A stretch of DNA of 12,336 nucleotides from an uncultured Caulobacter sp. (lineage in GTDB: Bacteria; Pseudomonadota; Alphaproteobacteria; Caulobacterales; Caulobacteraceae): assembly GCA_937991555.1 (NCBI GenBank), contig CALKHU010000083.1:1-12336 (forward strand), in the 5' to 3' direction. Shown here piece by piece: positions 1 through 5,714 of this stretch. Every line of letters begins with the position of its first letter. Position 1 is the stretch's first letter. The position numbers were made by a program, and so were the translations under genes. The notes below the pieces were generated by a model that saw only the letters and a program-made list of their open reading frames with translations, was not told the origin of the DNA and made no database searches.

Positions 1-157
1 CCGGCGTGAGCAGGGCGCTGACCTCGCGGTCCAGGGCCAGCAGGTCGGCGGGGGCGCCGACCGCCGGCGCGGGTCCCGCCAGCGGCGCGGCGGCCTGCGC
101 GACAGGCGCCGCAACCAGGCCGGCCACGATGGCGGCCGTCAGAAAACGCATGCGCAT
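1..157 (-). CDS. Exported protein of unknown function, N-terminal fragment
   Basis: Only the first 52 or so residues are inside the window; the gene runs off the left edge. The start is the ATG at 157, because GGGGGA lies about five bases before it; a second in-frame ATG at 151 is further from that ribosome binding site. The protein opens with two arginines, then a hydrophobic stretch and an Ala-rich end (about residues 5-22, ending AQA), which is a Sec signal peptide. The following part is Ala/Pro-rich, then turns helical (DLLALDREVSALL). It is the last visible gene of a minus-strand run, 27 bp after the TPR-like protein's stop, so probably cotranscribed with it. The short visible part does not allow a family assignment. 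The secretion call is reasonably sure; function is unknown. Confidence 0.7.
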   Translation of the reverse strand, partial: MRMRFLTAAIVAGLVAAPVAQAAAPLAGPAPAVGAPADLLALDREVSALLTP

Positions 158-184
158 GAGGTCCCCCAACCCCGCATCAGACTT

Positions 185-1720
185 CTAGAAGCCGCCCCAG
201 TAGTCGCCCCACAGGGGGGCCTCGACCTTGCGGCCGACAGCAGCCAGGGCGGCGAGCACGGCCGGATCGTTCAGCACCAGCTGGCGGCGGCGCTCGAACT
301 CCGCCAGCCAGGCGGGCTGGTCCGCCGGGCCGCGGGTGACCCAGTAGGGGTCGAGGGCGCCGGCGCGGTGCCGGGGCGTGTTCAGGCGCTCGATCATCAG
401 GGCGCGGGCCTCGGGCAGGCGGTCGCCGCAGATCAGCGCCTGGCTCAGCGCGGCCGGGTTCTCGCCCTTGCCCTTGCGCAGCCCGTCCAGGGCGGCCTCG
501 TAGGCGGCCGGATCAAGGGCGACCAGGGCGCAGGCGCGCTGCGACTGGATCCACAGGCGCCCGTAGGGGGTGACGTCGCCGTCGTCGATGGCGGACAGCA
601 CCTCCAGCACCTCCTTCGGCCGCGAGAGGTCGAGCAGGCGGCCGGCGAAGGCGAGCCGGGCGTCCACCTGCCGGTCGTCCGCGTCCTCGCCGATGGCTTC
701 GCGGAACACGGCCTCGGACTCGGCGTAGCGGCCCGCCTCGAACAGGGCCTGGGCGAGGCCGATCAGGACATCATCCCGCTGGCCGGGGTCGTCGAACGCC
801 TCGCCGTCCTGCAGCCGGGCGCGGAAGGCCTCTCCGACCTGGATCGCCTCCTTCAGCCGGCCGAGCGCGCGCAGGGCGCCGATCATGTCGTCGGCGGGGC
901 GGAGGCTGGCCGGCCGGTCGGCGACTTCAGCCGTGGCGCGGGCGAGCCGGGCCTCGGCCAGCGCGGTCCAGTCGAAACGCTTCTCGGCGGCGAACCGGTC
1001 CCAGACGCGGGCGAAGCGGCGGTCGCCGGCGACGATCAGCATGACATAGAGGTCGTCCGCCCGGGCGACCGCGGCGCCGGCCTCCGCCAGCCGCCCCCGG
1101 TCGGCCAGCTGCCAGCCGTACGACAGGGCCCAGGCGTTTGCGGCGGCGCGCCGGCTGGCCTCGTTGGTCCATTCGACCGACGCCAGCCGCCCGGCGAGCT
1201 TCAGCGACAGCTCGGGGTCCTCGTCGATGTAGTCGGCGAACGGCCCGATCATCTCCGGCTCCCAGCCGGCGACGACCTGCGGCTGCGTCTCAAGCAGGGA
1301 CAGGAAGATGCGGGCGGCCTCGACCGTCGCGCCGCGCTGCATGGCCTCGGAGATCTGCACCGAATGGACGGCGCCGATCTCGGCCGGCTCCTCTGCGAGG
1401 GGTTCAAGGCGCCGGGCGGCCTGGACCGCGAACGGAAGGTCCTCGCCCTCGGCGCAGACCATGATGGCGTAGAGCGCCGTGCGCCGGATCTCCGGGGTCA
1501 TGCGGTCGAAGCGCGGATCGTCGTAGACGCTCCGCAGCGCCGGCGCCTGGCTGGAGCAGGCCTTGCCCGAGGACTGGAACACCGCGCCGGCGGCGGCCAC
1601 GGCGCGATCCTGCAGCCGGATGAGGTCGAAGCGGCGGCTGAACGACTGTGCGTCCGCCTGTGTCGCGGCCGCGGCGAGACAGGCGCCGGCCACCAGCCCC
1701 GCGACAACGCTCAAACGCAT
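185..1720 (-). CDS. Periplasmic helical (TPR-like) repeat protein, function unknown
   Basis: This encodes 511 residues. I start it at the ATG at 1720 rather than the farther in-frame codon at 1747. GAGGAG sits about six bases upstream, and the protein then begins directly with a signal peptide (MRLSVVAGLVAGACLAAAA, likely cleavage after ADA at about residue 24). The mature chain is almost entirely alpha-helical and Ala/Leu/Arg-rich. Helix pairs around residues 281-300 and 317-343 follow the TPR pattern (ALxxLGRxxEAIxxGEAF; GLAQALFEAGRYAESEAVFREAI). Several cysteines (for example in GKACSSQ, IMVCAEG, SQRACALVA, ALICGDR) could form periplasmic disulfides. It ends with an aromatic/glycine tail (DYWGGF). 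TPR arrays usually mediate protein-protein contacts, so a scaffold role is likely, but no partner is visible. Neighbours upstream and downstream on the same strand are also exported proteins of unknown function. Confidence 0.85.
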   Translation of the reverse strand: MRLSVVAGLVAGACLAAAATQADAQSFSRRFDLIRLQDRAVAAAGAVFQSSGKACSSQAPALRSVYDDPRFDRMTPEIRRTALYAIMVCAEGEDLPFAVQAARRLEPLAEEPAEIGAVHSVQISEAMQRGATVEAARIFLSLLETQPQVVAGWEPEMIGPFADYIDEDPELSLKLAGRLASVEWTNEASRRAAANAWALSYGWQLADRGRLAEAGAAVARADDLYVMLIVAGDRRFARVWDRFAAEKRFDWTALAEARLARATAEVADRPASLRPADDMIGALRALGRLKEAIQVGEAFRARLQDGEAFDDPGQRDDVLIGLAQALFEAGRYAESEAVFREAIGEDADDRQVDARLAFAGRLLDLSRPKEVLEVLSAIDDGDVTPYGRLWIQSQRACALVALDPAAYEAALDGLRKGKGENPAALSQALICGDRLPEARALMIERLNTPRHRAGALDPYWVTRGPADQPAWLAEFERRRQLVLNDPAVLAALAAVGRKVEAPLWGDYWGGF

Positions 1721-1794
1721 CTCGACTCCTCTCGTCCGACGGCGCACTCAGGCGGGCCGCCGGGGCGGCGTCAAGCGGATGCGCCCGCGGCGGG

Positions 1795-2241
1795 TCAGCG
1801 GTAGCGGATGCCCTGGTAGACGTCGGCGACGTCGAGGCAGACGCTGCGGGCGACGTTCCAGTGCGAGCGGGGGCCGAAGCCGCCGCCTTCGCGGATCTTC
1901 TGGAAGCCCTCGGCGCGGCCGGCGTTCACGGCCGGGCCCACCGCCGCCGTGGCGTCGGCCCTGGACAGGGCGCGATCGCGCATCACGCGGTCGATGGAGT
2001 CGCGCAGGAAGACGACGCCCTGCGCCTTCGCGGCCGCGGCGCCGTCGGCGTCGCCGCGCTCGGCCATGACATTGCTGGTCGCGCCGTAGAGGCCGGCGCA
2101 CTGCGCCTGGATCACCCAGACCGGCTTGCCGATCGCATCTTCGCTGAGCAGCGATCCGCCCGGATAGAGCAGGTCGGCCGCCGTCGCCGGGCCGGCGGCC
2201 GCGATGGCCATGGCCGAGAGGAGATAGATCGCCCGTCGCAT
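1795..2241 (-). CDS. Small secreted protein of unknown function
   Basis: This encodes 148 residues starting at the ATG at 2241, with GGGGA about seven bases upstream. Residues 1-21 form a clear signal peptide (MRRAIYLLSAMAIAAAGPATA), so the protein is exported. The mature part has exactly two cysteines, near residues 48 (AQCAGLYG) and 135 (RSVCLDV), suggesting one disulfide that closes the domain. Between them is a helical, Ala/Arg/Asp-rich segment. I do not recognise the family. It is followed 74 bp later on the same strand by the TPR-like protein and preceded 82 bp upstream by the lipoprotein gene, so it may be in one transcription unit with either. The reading frame, signal peptide and ribosome binding site make the gene call solid; the function is open. 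Confidence 0.8.
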   Translation of the reverse strand: MRRAIYLLSAMAIAAAGPATAADLLYPGGSLLSEDAIGKPVWVIQAQCAGLYGATSNVMAERGDADGAAAAKAQGVVFLRDSIDRVMRDRALSRADATAAVGPAVNAGRAEGFQKIREGGGFGPRSHWNVARSVCLDVADVYQGIRYR

Positions 2242-2323
2242 GTCGTGTCCCCAAGCAGGTTACCCGCTGACATGGTGACTCCGGACGGTGACGCTGGCAA
2301 CGGGCCTCTCCGCTGTCGCTCGG

Positions 2324-2524
2324 CTACTTGTCCGGCTTGTCGGCCTCGTTGATCACCGCGCCGGTGGCGGCGCCGACCACCGCGCCCGGAGGACCGGCGA
2401 CCGCGGCGCCGGCGATGGCGCCGGTCGCCGCGCGCTGCTCCATGTTGTGGCCGCAGGCGGCGAGACTGGCCGCCGTCAGGCCGATGGCGGCGACCAGGGG
2501 AAGGGTCTTGCGCAGGTCGGTCAT
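2324..2524 (-). CDS. Small glycine-zipper lipoprotein
   Basis: This encodes 66 residues from the ATG at 2524, with GAGGAA six to seven bases upstream. A longer in-frame reading exists, but it has no signal peptide at its start. Residues 1-23 are a lipoprotein signal sequence ending in the lipobox LAAC (Cys24 is the lipidation site). Residues 34-57 repeat G/A-xxx-G (GAIAGAAVAGPPGAVVGAATGAVI), a glycine zipper that packs membrane helices. The tail is charged (EADKPDK). Small Gly-zipper lipoproteins of this type sit in the outer membrane or periplasm and are often stress-induced. Consistent with that, an exact EcfG-type promoter lies 42-67 bp upstream. Function within the envelope is not known. 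Confidence 0.82.
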   Translation of the reverse strand: MTDLRKTLPLVAAIGLTAASLAACGHNMEQRAATGAIAGAAVAGPPGAVVGAATGAVINEADKPDK

Positions 2525-2565
2525 GGTCGTTTCCTCGTCAGGCGGCCCATGGGCCTTTCCTGTCG

Positions 2566-2591
2566 AACGACGGGCGAGGCGCGGGAGTTCC
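2566..2591 (-). promoter_or_regulatory. EcfG (SigT)-type general stress promoter of the lipoprotein gene
   Basis: On the minus strand GGAAC (2591-2587) is followed after 17 bases by CGTT (2569-2566). This exactly matches the alphaproteobacterial EcfG consensus GGAAC-N16/17-CGTT. The expected start site, around 2557, gives a leader of about 33 nt to the lipoprotein ATG at 2524. The match and position are seen directly; use by EcfG is inferred. Confidence 0.75.
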
Positions 2592-2670
2592 CGCTCGCGA
2601 GTCGCGCGAAATGCTGCACTGAAGCACGGCGAGTCCCGCAATGGCGCAACCTGTTGAGTCACAAGGACTG

Positions 2671-2731
2671 CGCAAGCATTCGCAGAGTCGCGGCGGCGGC
2701 GAGTCGTTGTGCGGCGCAGCATATGCTTGCG
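2671..2731. repeat. Inverted repeat and palindromes in the hydrolase leader
   Basis: CGCAAGCAT (2671-2679) and ATGCTTGCG (2723-2731) are a perfect 9-bp inverted repeat 43 bp apart. The right arm overlaps the 10-bp palindrome AGCATATGCT (2718-2727). The left arm overlaps a hairpin, CTGCG (2668-2672) with CGCAG (2681-2685). The right arm also touches the candidate -35 box. This could be a dimer operator or a looping site; no binder is identified. Confidence 0.45.
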
Positions 2732-2755
2732 AATCGGCCACATTTAGGCCATATA
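2727..2755 (+). promoter_or_regulatory. Candidate promoter of the cell wall hydrolase gene
   Basis: TTGCGA (2727-2732), a 17-bp spacer, then CATATA (2750-2755) resembles a housekeeping promoter in an otherwise GC-rich background. The GANTC site at 2731-2735 overlaps the -35 box, a placement compatible with GcrA/CcrM control. The predicted transcript would have a leader of roughly 130 nt before the start codon at 2895. This is a by-eye match only. Confidence 0.35.
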
Positions 2756-2894
2756 GCCGGGTACAAGGCGGACTTCGGCTTCTTCGTGAACAGGCCGAAT
2801 CCCCGTCCGGCGGCCCTTCCTCGATGCGTTCAGAGGGTCGTTCGGGCGTCGAGTCGGGGGGCGGGACGCCCTCGCCGCACAGGACACGAATCCG

Positions 2895-4040
2895 TTGTTT
2901 CCTCCCTCGCAGACGCGTGCGAAGGCGCGCGCGCTGGTCAGCGTCGTCTTGACCGGAACCGCCCTGGGCGTGAGCCTCGGCGGCATTCTCGGCGGCGCCT
3001 ATCTGGCGGGCGGCTACGCCCAGGCGGCTTCGACGCATGCGCGCGTCAGCGAGCTCGCCGATGTCGCCTCGGGCGGCTACGCGGCTGAGGACCTTCAGCG
3101 GGTCGTGAACCGGATGGACGACTCCGCCCTGGCCGTGGCCAGGCGACATGATCCCTTCACCAGCACCGGCGCCGCCCAGCGCGACCGCCAGGCCGCCCTG
3201 TTCGCCGCCCGTCTGGAGCGCCACGCCGGCCGCTCGACGGCGCAGGCCGAGGGGCAGCTGATCAAGGCCAGCTTCGGCAATGTCCTGACCATCAGCCCGG
3301 CCGCCCGGCCCTTCCGGCTGGAGGGCGCGCTGGAAGCCTCGCGCGATCTCGAGTGCCTGACCCAGGCGGTCTACTACGAGGCCCGGGGCGAGACACCGGC
3401 CGGCCAGGCCGCCGTCGCCCAGGTGGTGCTCAACCGCGTGCGCCACCCGGCCTTCCCCAAGACCATCTGCGGCGTCGTCTTCCAGGGCGCCTACGGCCGC
3501 GGGACCTGCCAGTTCAGCTTCGCCTGCGACGGGTCGATGCGGAAGCGCCGCGAGCCGGGCGCCTGGGCCCGCGCCGAGCGCGTGGCGACGCGCGCCCTGT
3601 CCGGCGCGGTGATGGCCGACGTCGGTAACGCCACCCACTTCCACACCATCAACGTCTCGCCGGGCTGGGGCCCGCGCCTGACGCGGGTGGGGCAGGTGGG
3701 CCTGCACATCTTCTACCGGTTCGGCGGCCGCGGCGGCCAACCGGGCATGTTCGACCGCACGCCGCAGCCGTCCGGTCCCGAACTCGGCGAGCGGCAGGTC
3801 TACGCCGGCCTCAGCCCGGCCGAGCCGATCCCCTACACCGCCCTCGCCCCGTCGCGGGACGCGGTGTTCATCGCCGCCACGGCGGTGGCCCCGCAGCCGC
3901 TGGAGATCGTCGACGGCGCCGTCGGCCTCGGCGGTCCGTCGGGCAAGCCGGTCGAGCCGGCGTCCGCCCCGAAGCACGCCGCGCCGGCGCGGTCCGAGCC
4001 GGTGGTCAAGCCTGCAGCATCTGGCGGAGCTGCTTCCTGA
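2895..4040 (+). CDS. SleB/CwlJ-type cell wall hydrolase, membrane-anchored
   Basis: This encodes 381 residues from a TTG at 2895. It is the only upstream start codon in this frame after the stop at 2787, with AGGA about ten bases before it. Residues 6-12 are basic and residues 13-41 are hydrophobic and Gly-rich, so this is a signal anchor or uncleaved signal peptide. A helical linker follows. Residues about 152-276 are the Hydrolase_2 (SleB) domain: YYEARGE with the likely catalytic Glu162, VVLNRVRHPAFP, CQFSFACDG (205-213), ATHFHT (246-251) and HIFYRF (271-276). The C-terminal 100 residues are Pro/Ala-rich and disordered. The family cleaves peptidoglycan as a lytic transglycosylase or amidase; spore cortex members gave the name, but alphaproteobacteria use relatives for envelope remodelling. 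The 3' end overlaps the convergent dehydrogenase gene by 35 bp. The leader carries the GANTC cluster. Confidence 0.88.
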   Translation: MFPPSQTRAKARALVSVVLTGTALGVSLGGILGGAYLAGGYAQAASTHARVSELADVASGGYAAEDLQRVVNRMDDSALAVARRHDPFTSTGAAQRDRQAALFAARLERHAGRSTAQAEGQLIKASFGNVLTISPAARPFRLEGALEASRDLECLTQAVYYEARGETPAGQAAVAQVVLNRVRHPAFPKTICGVVFQGAYGRGTCQFSFACDGSMRKRREPGAWARAERVATRALSGAVMADVGNATHFHTINVSPGWGPRLTRVGQVGLHIFYRFGGRGGQPGMFDRTPQPSGPELGERQVYAGLSPAEPIPYTALAPSRDAVFIAATAVAPQPLEIVDGAVGLGGPSGKPVEPASAPKHAAPARSEPVVKPAASGGAAS

Positions 4041-4803
4041 CCTGACCCGGCATGAAGCGGGCGACGAAGCGCAGCCGCTTGCCCGCCTTGCCGACGACGT
4101 GGTGCAGCTCCTTCGAGGCCACCGAGTTGAAGATCACGTCAGCGGCTTCCTCGACGGTGTAGACCTCAGAGCCGCCGGCCCGGATGCTGTCGGCGATCTT
4201 CTCGTTGCTGCCCTGTGATCCGGCCTGCAGGATCGGCGTATCCACGAACCAGGGCATGATGCAGCGTACGGCGACGCCGTGGCGCGACCATTCCGCGTCG
4301 AGGGCTTCCGAGAGGCCGCGCACCGCGAACTTGGTGGCGCAGTAGATGGCCATCTTGGGCGCGCCGAACAGCCCGGCGCAGGAGGCGACGTTGATCAGGG
4401 TCGAGCCCGGCGTCGCCTTCAGCAGCGGCAGGCCGGCGCGGGCGCCGTTGATGACGCCGTTGACGTTGATCGAGACCTGGCGGTCGGCCTCCTCGTCGGT
4501 CTGGTCCTCGAAGAAGCCGTAGTTGGCGATGCCGGCGTTGTTGAGCAGCACGTCCATCCGGCCGCCCGAGGCCCTGCCGAACGCGCCGAGGGCGTTGTCC
4601 CAGGCCTGGCGGTCGCAAACGTCGAGGATGTGGGTGGAGCAGTTGTCCGCGCCGAGTTCAGCCTCGGCGGCCTTGAGGCCGGCGGCGTCGATGTCCGACA
4701 GGCCGACGAACCAGCCCTCCTTCGCGAACCGCCTCGCCGCCCCAAGGCCGATGCCGCTGGCCGCGCCCGTGATGAAGATCGCCTTGCGGCCGTTTGCAGC
4801 CAT
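4006..4803 (-). CDS. Short-chain dehydrogenase/reductase (SDR)
   Basis: This encodes 265 residues from the ATG at 4803, with GGGAGG six bases upstream; the longer in-frame start at 4845 lacks this signal. It is a classical SDR with a Rossmann fold. It has TGAASGIG (12-19) for the nucleotide, an acidic end of beta-2 (SDID, 36-39) pointing to NAD(H) rather than NADP(H), NNAG (88-91), Ser141 in NVASCAG, and the catalytic YCATK pair Tyr154/Lys158. The substrate-binding segment after PWFVDTPIL is polar. The C-terminus is basic and hydrophobic (GKRLRFVARFMPGQVRKQLRQML), suggesting a peripheral membrane contact and a lipid-like substrate, which is inference. It is convergent with the cell wall hydrolase and divergent from the DUF1003 gene. 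The substrate is unknown. Confidence 0.88.
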   Translation of the reverse strand: MAANGRKAIFITGAASGIGLGAARRFAKEGWFVGLSDIDAAGLKAAEAELGADNCSTHILDVCDRQAWDNALGAFGRASGGRMDVLLNNAGIANYGFFEDQTDEEADRQVSINVNGVINGARAGLPLLKATPGSTLINVASCAGLFGAPKMAIYCATKFAVRGLSEALDAEWSRHGVAVRCIMPWFVDTPILQAGSQGSNEKIADSIRAGGSEVYTVEEAADVIFNSVASKELHHVVGKAGKRLRFVARFMPGQVRKQLRQMLQA

Positions 4804-4831
4804 GTCCCGCCTCCCGTTTCCCGTTGCGACG

Positions 4832-4861
4832 ATCTGACGGCGCATGGGCCTTGCCGGTCAA
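4832..4861 (-). promoter_or_regulatory. Candidate promoter of the SDR gene
   Basis: On the minus strand TTGACC (4861-4856) is followed after 17-18 bases by GTCAGATC (4838-4831). This resembles the Caulobacter housekeeping -35 TTGAC and -10 GCTANAWC elements, though the spacing is slightly long. The leader to the ATG at 4803 would be roughly 20 nt. It lies in the 104-bp divergent spacer shared with the DUF1003 gene. Confidence 0.45.
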
Positions 4862-4907
4862 GGCCGACGCGGGGTCAATTGCGGGCGGAAAATCGGGGAG
4901 CCCGACC

Positions 4908-5468
4908 ATGACCGACGCCCGCCGCGACGCCCTGTCCCGCGAACTGCTGGACAGCCCCTACGACGACCTGCCGCCGGTGAAGCGCAGCGTGATCGACCTG
5001 ATGGTCGACAAGTCCCCTTCGGCCGCCGGGCCGCGGGTCGGCGACGACGGCCTGACCTTCGGCGAACGGCTGGCCGACCGGGTGGCGGCGGTGGGAGGCT
5101 CCTGGTCGTTCATCATCGTGTTCGCCTGCCTGCTGCTCGGCTGGATGGGGCTGAACCTGGCGCTGGCGTCGAAGGCGCTGGCCTTCGATCCCTACCCCTT
5201 CATCTTCCTGAACCTGATGCTGTCGACCCTGGCGGCGATCCAGGCGCCGGTGATCATGATGAGCCAGAACCGCCAGGCGGCGAAGGATCGCGAGGCGGCC
5301 GAGCACGACTACCTCGTCAACCTGCGCGCCGAACTGGAGATCATGCGGCTGCACGACAAGCTGGACGCGGTGCGCGACCAGCAGCTGATGGACCTCCTGC
5401 GCTGCAACACCGAGATCCTCGAGACCCTGCGCGGCCAGGTGGCGGCGCTGGCGGCGAAGGAGGGGTAG
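4908..5468 (+). CDS. DUF1003 family inner-membrane protein
   Basis: This encodes 186 residues from the ATG at 4908, with GGGGAG (4895-4900) seven bases upstream; in-frame codons further upstream would read through the divergent promoter region. The family is recognised from its conserved core. FGERLADRVAAVGGSWSF (51-68) leads into transmembrane helix 1 (about 66-88). FDPYPFIFLNLMLSTLAAIQAP (93-114) forms helix 2, then MMSQNRQAAKDREAAEHDY follows. The tail (about 137-184) is a charged coiled coil (NLRAELEIMRLHDKLDAVR). The N-terminal 50 residues are cytoplasmic and poorly conserved. No biochemical role is established for DUF1003; the two-helix hairpin with a cytosolic coiled coil suggests an oligomeric membrane scaffold, which is inference. 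The gene is followed by dispersed repeats, with no partner gene downstream on its strand. Confidence 0.88.
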   Translation: MTDARRDALSRELLDSPYDDLPPVKRSVIDLMVDKSPSAAGPRVGDDGLTFGERLADRVAAVGGSWSFIIVFACLLLGWMGLNLALASKALAFDPYPFIFLNLMLSTLAAIQAPVIMMSQNRQAAKDREAAEHDYLVNLRAELEIMRLHDKLDAVRDQQLMDLLRCNTEILETLRGQVAALAAKEG

Positions 5469-5475
5469 GCGCGTC

Positions 5476-5515
5476 GCGTCCTTCGACGCGCCGCTGCGCG
5501 GCTCCCCAGGATGAC
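5476..5515 (-). repeat. Dispersed 40-nt hairpin repeat, copy A
   Basis: It starts eight bases after the DUF1003 stop. Read on the minus strand it begins GTCATCCTGG and ends CGAAGGACGC, with the stem GCCGC-GCA-GCGGC in the middle. It differs from copies C and D mainly in GGGGA for TGAGC. It faces copy B (5540-5579) 24 bp away, so A and B form a BIME-like pair. Confidence 0.75.
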
Positions 5516-5539
5516 TGGAAAAGAAGGCCACCCTCCATA

Positions 5540-5579
5540 GTCATGCTGAGCAGCGCCGGAGGCGCGTGTCGAAGCCCGC
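5540..5579 (+). repeat. Dispersed 40-nt hairpin repeat, copy B with exchanged stem
   Basis: The same length and flanks as the other copies (GTCATGCTGAGCAGC at the left, CGTGTCGAAG at the right). The central stem is GCGCC-GGA-GGCGC instead of GCCGC-GCA-GCGGC. Both arms changed together, so base pairing is conserved while the sequence is not. Confidence 0.7.
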
Positions 5580-5602
5580 AGGGCGACGGCGGTGTTCATG
5601 GG

Positions 5603-5623
5603 TGGCCCGAACAGGTCGGGCCA
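5603..5623. other. Hairpin in the DUF1003-thiolase spacer
   Basis: TGGCCCGA (5603-5610) pairs perfectly with TCGGGCCA (5616-5623) around the loop ACAGG. There is no T-run on either side, so it is not a standard intrinsic terminator. It could stabilise the 3' end of the DUF1003 transcript. Confidence 0.45.
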
Positions 5624-5655
5624 TGACGGGTCGAGGGGTTGGCGGGACCCTACGG

Positions 5656-5686
5656 AAAAGGCCGCCGGCGTTTCCGCCGACGGCCT
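5656..5686 (-). terminator. Intrinsic terminator of the thiolase operon
   Basis: On the minus strand, 28 bp after the thiolase stop, AGGCCGTCGGCG (5686-5675) and CGCCGGCGGCCT (5670-5659) form a 12-bp stem with one mismatch around a GAAA tetraloop, followed by TTTT. It ends transcription coming from 6953. Confidence 0.75.
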
Positions 5687-5714
5687 CTCTCAACTCAGAT
5701 CATCAGTCGGGGGA

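Larger units (their letters stand above)
2599..2892. promoter_or_regulatory. Gene-free region with nine GANTC (CcrM) sites
   Basis: The 370 bases between the lipoprotein start (2524) and the hydrolase start (2895) contain no convincing gene. GANTC occurs at 2599, 2631, 2656, 2685, 2701, 2731, 2797, 2851 and 2888. I count only 11 further sites in the other 12 kb. All nine read GAGTC or GAATC on the plus strand, never GACTC or GATTC. In Caulobacterales, CcrM methylates the adenine of GANTC, and GcrA reads the methylation state at cell-cycle promoters. The segment is also visibly less GC-rich than its surroundings around 2641-2790. A role in cell-cycle control of the downstream hydrolase is inference. 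Confidence 0.6.

Noticed and set aside
368..1804. 478-codon plus-strand open frame antisense to the TPR-like protein
   Set aside because: No ribosome binding site or domain; mirror of a gene with signal peptide, Shine-Dalgarno and sensible composition.
2525..2894. Replication origin, suggested by GANTC density and lower GC
   Set aside because: No DnaA boxes (TTATCCACA-like), no CtrA TTAA-N7-TTAA sites and no origin-linked genes nearby.
2641..2952. 103-codon frame in the GANTC region, possibly a leader peptide
   Set aside because: Atypical composition, no ribosome binding site, and it runs into the hydrolase gene in another frame.
2538..3977. 479-codon minus-strand open frame antisense to the cell wall hydrolase
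   Set aside because: The opposite strand encodes a clear SleB-type domain. The translation here is low-complexity Arg/Gly/Ala and has no recognisable motif.
2548..4852. Shared AAGGCCCATG upstream of the lipoprotein and SDR genes as a common regulatory motif
   Set aside because: Only about ten bases match, at different distances from the starts and in different promoter types. Chance similarity is likely in GC-rich DNA.
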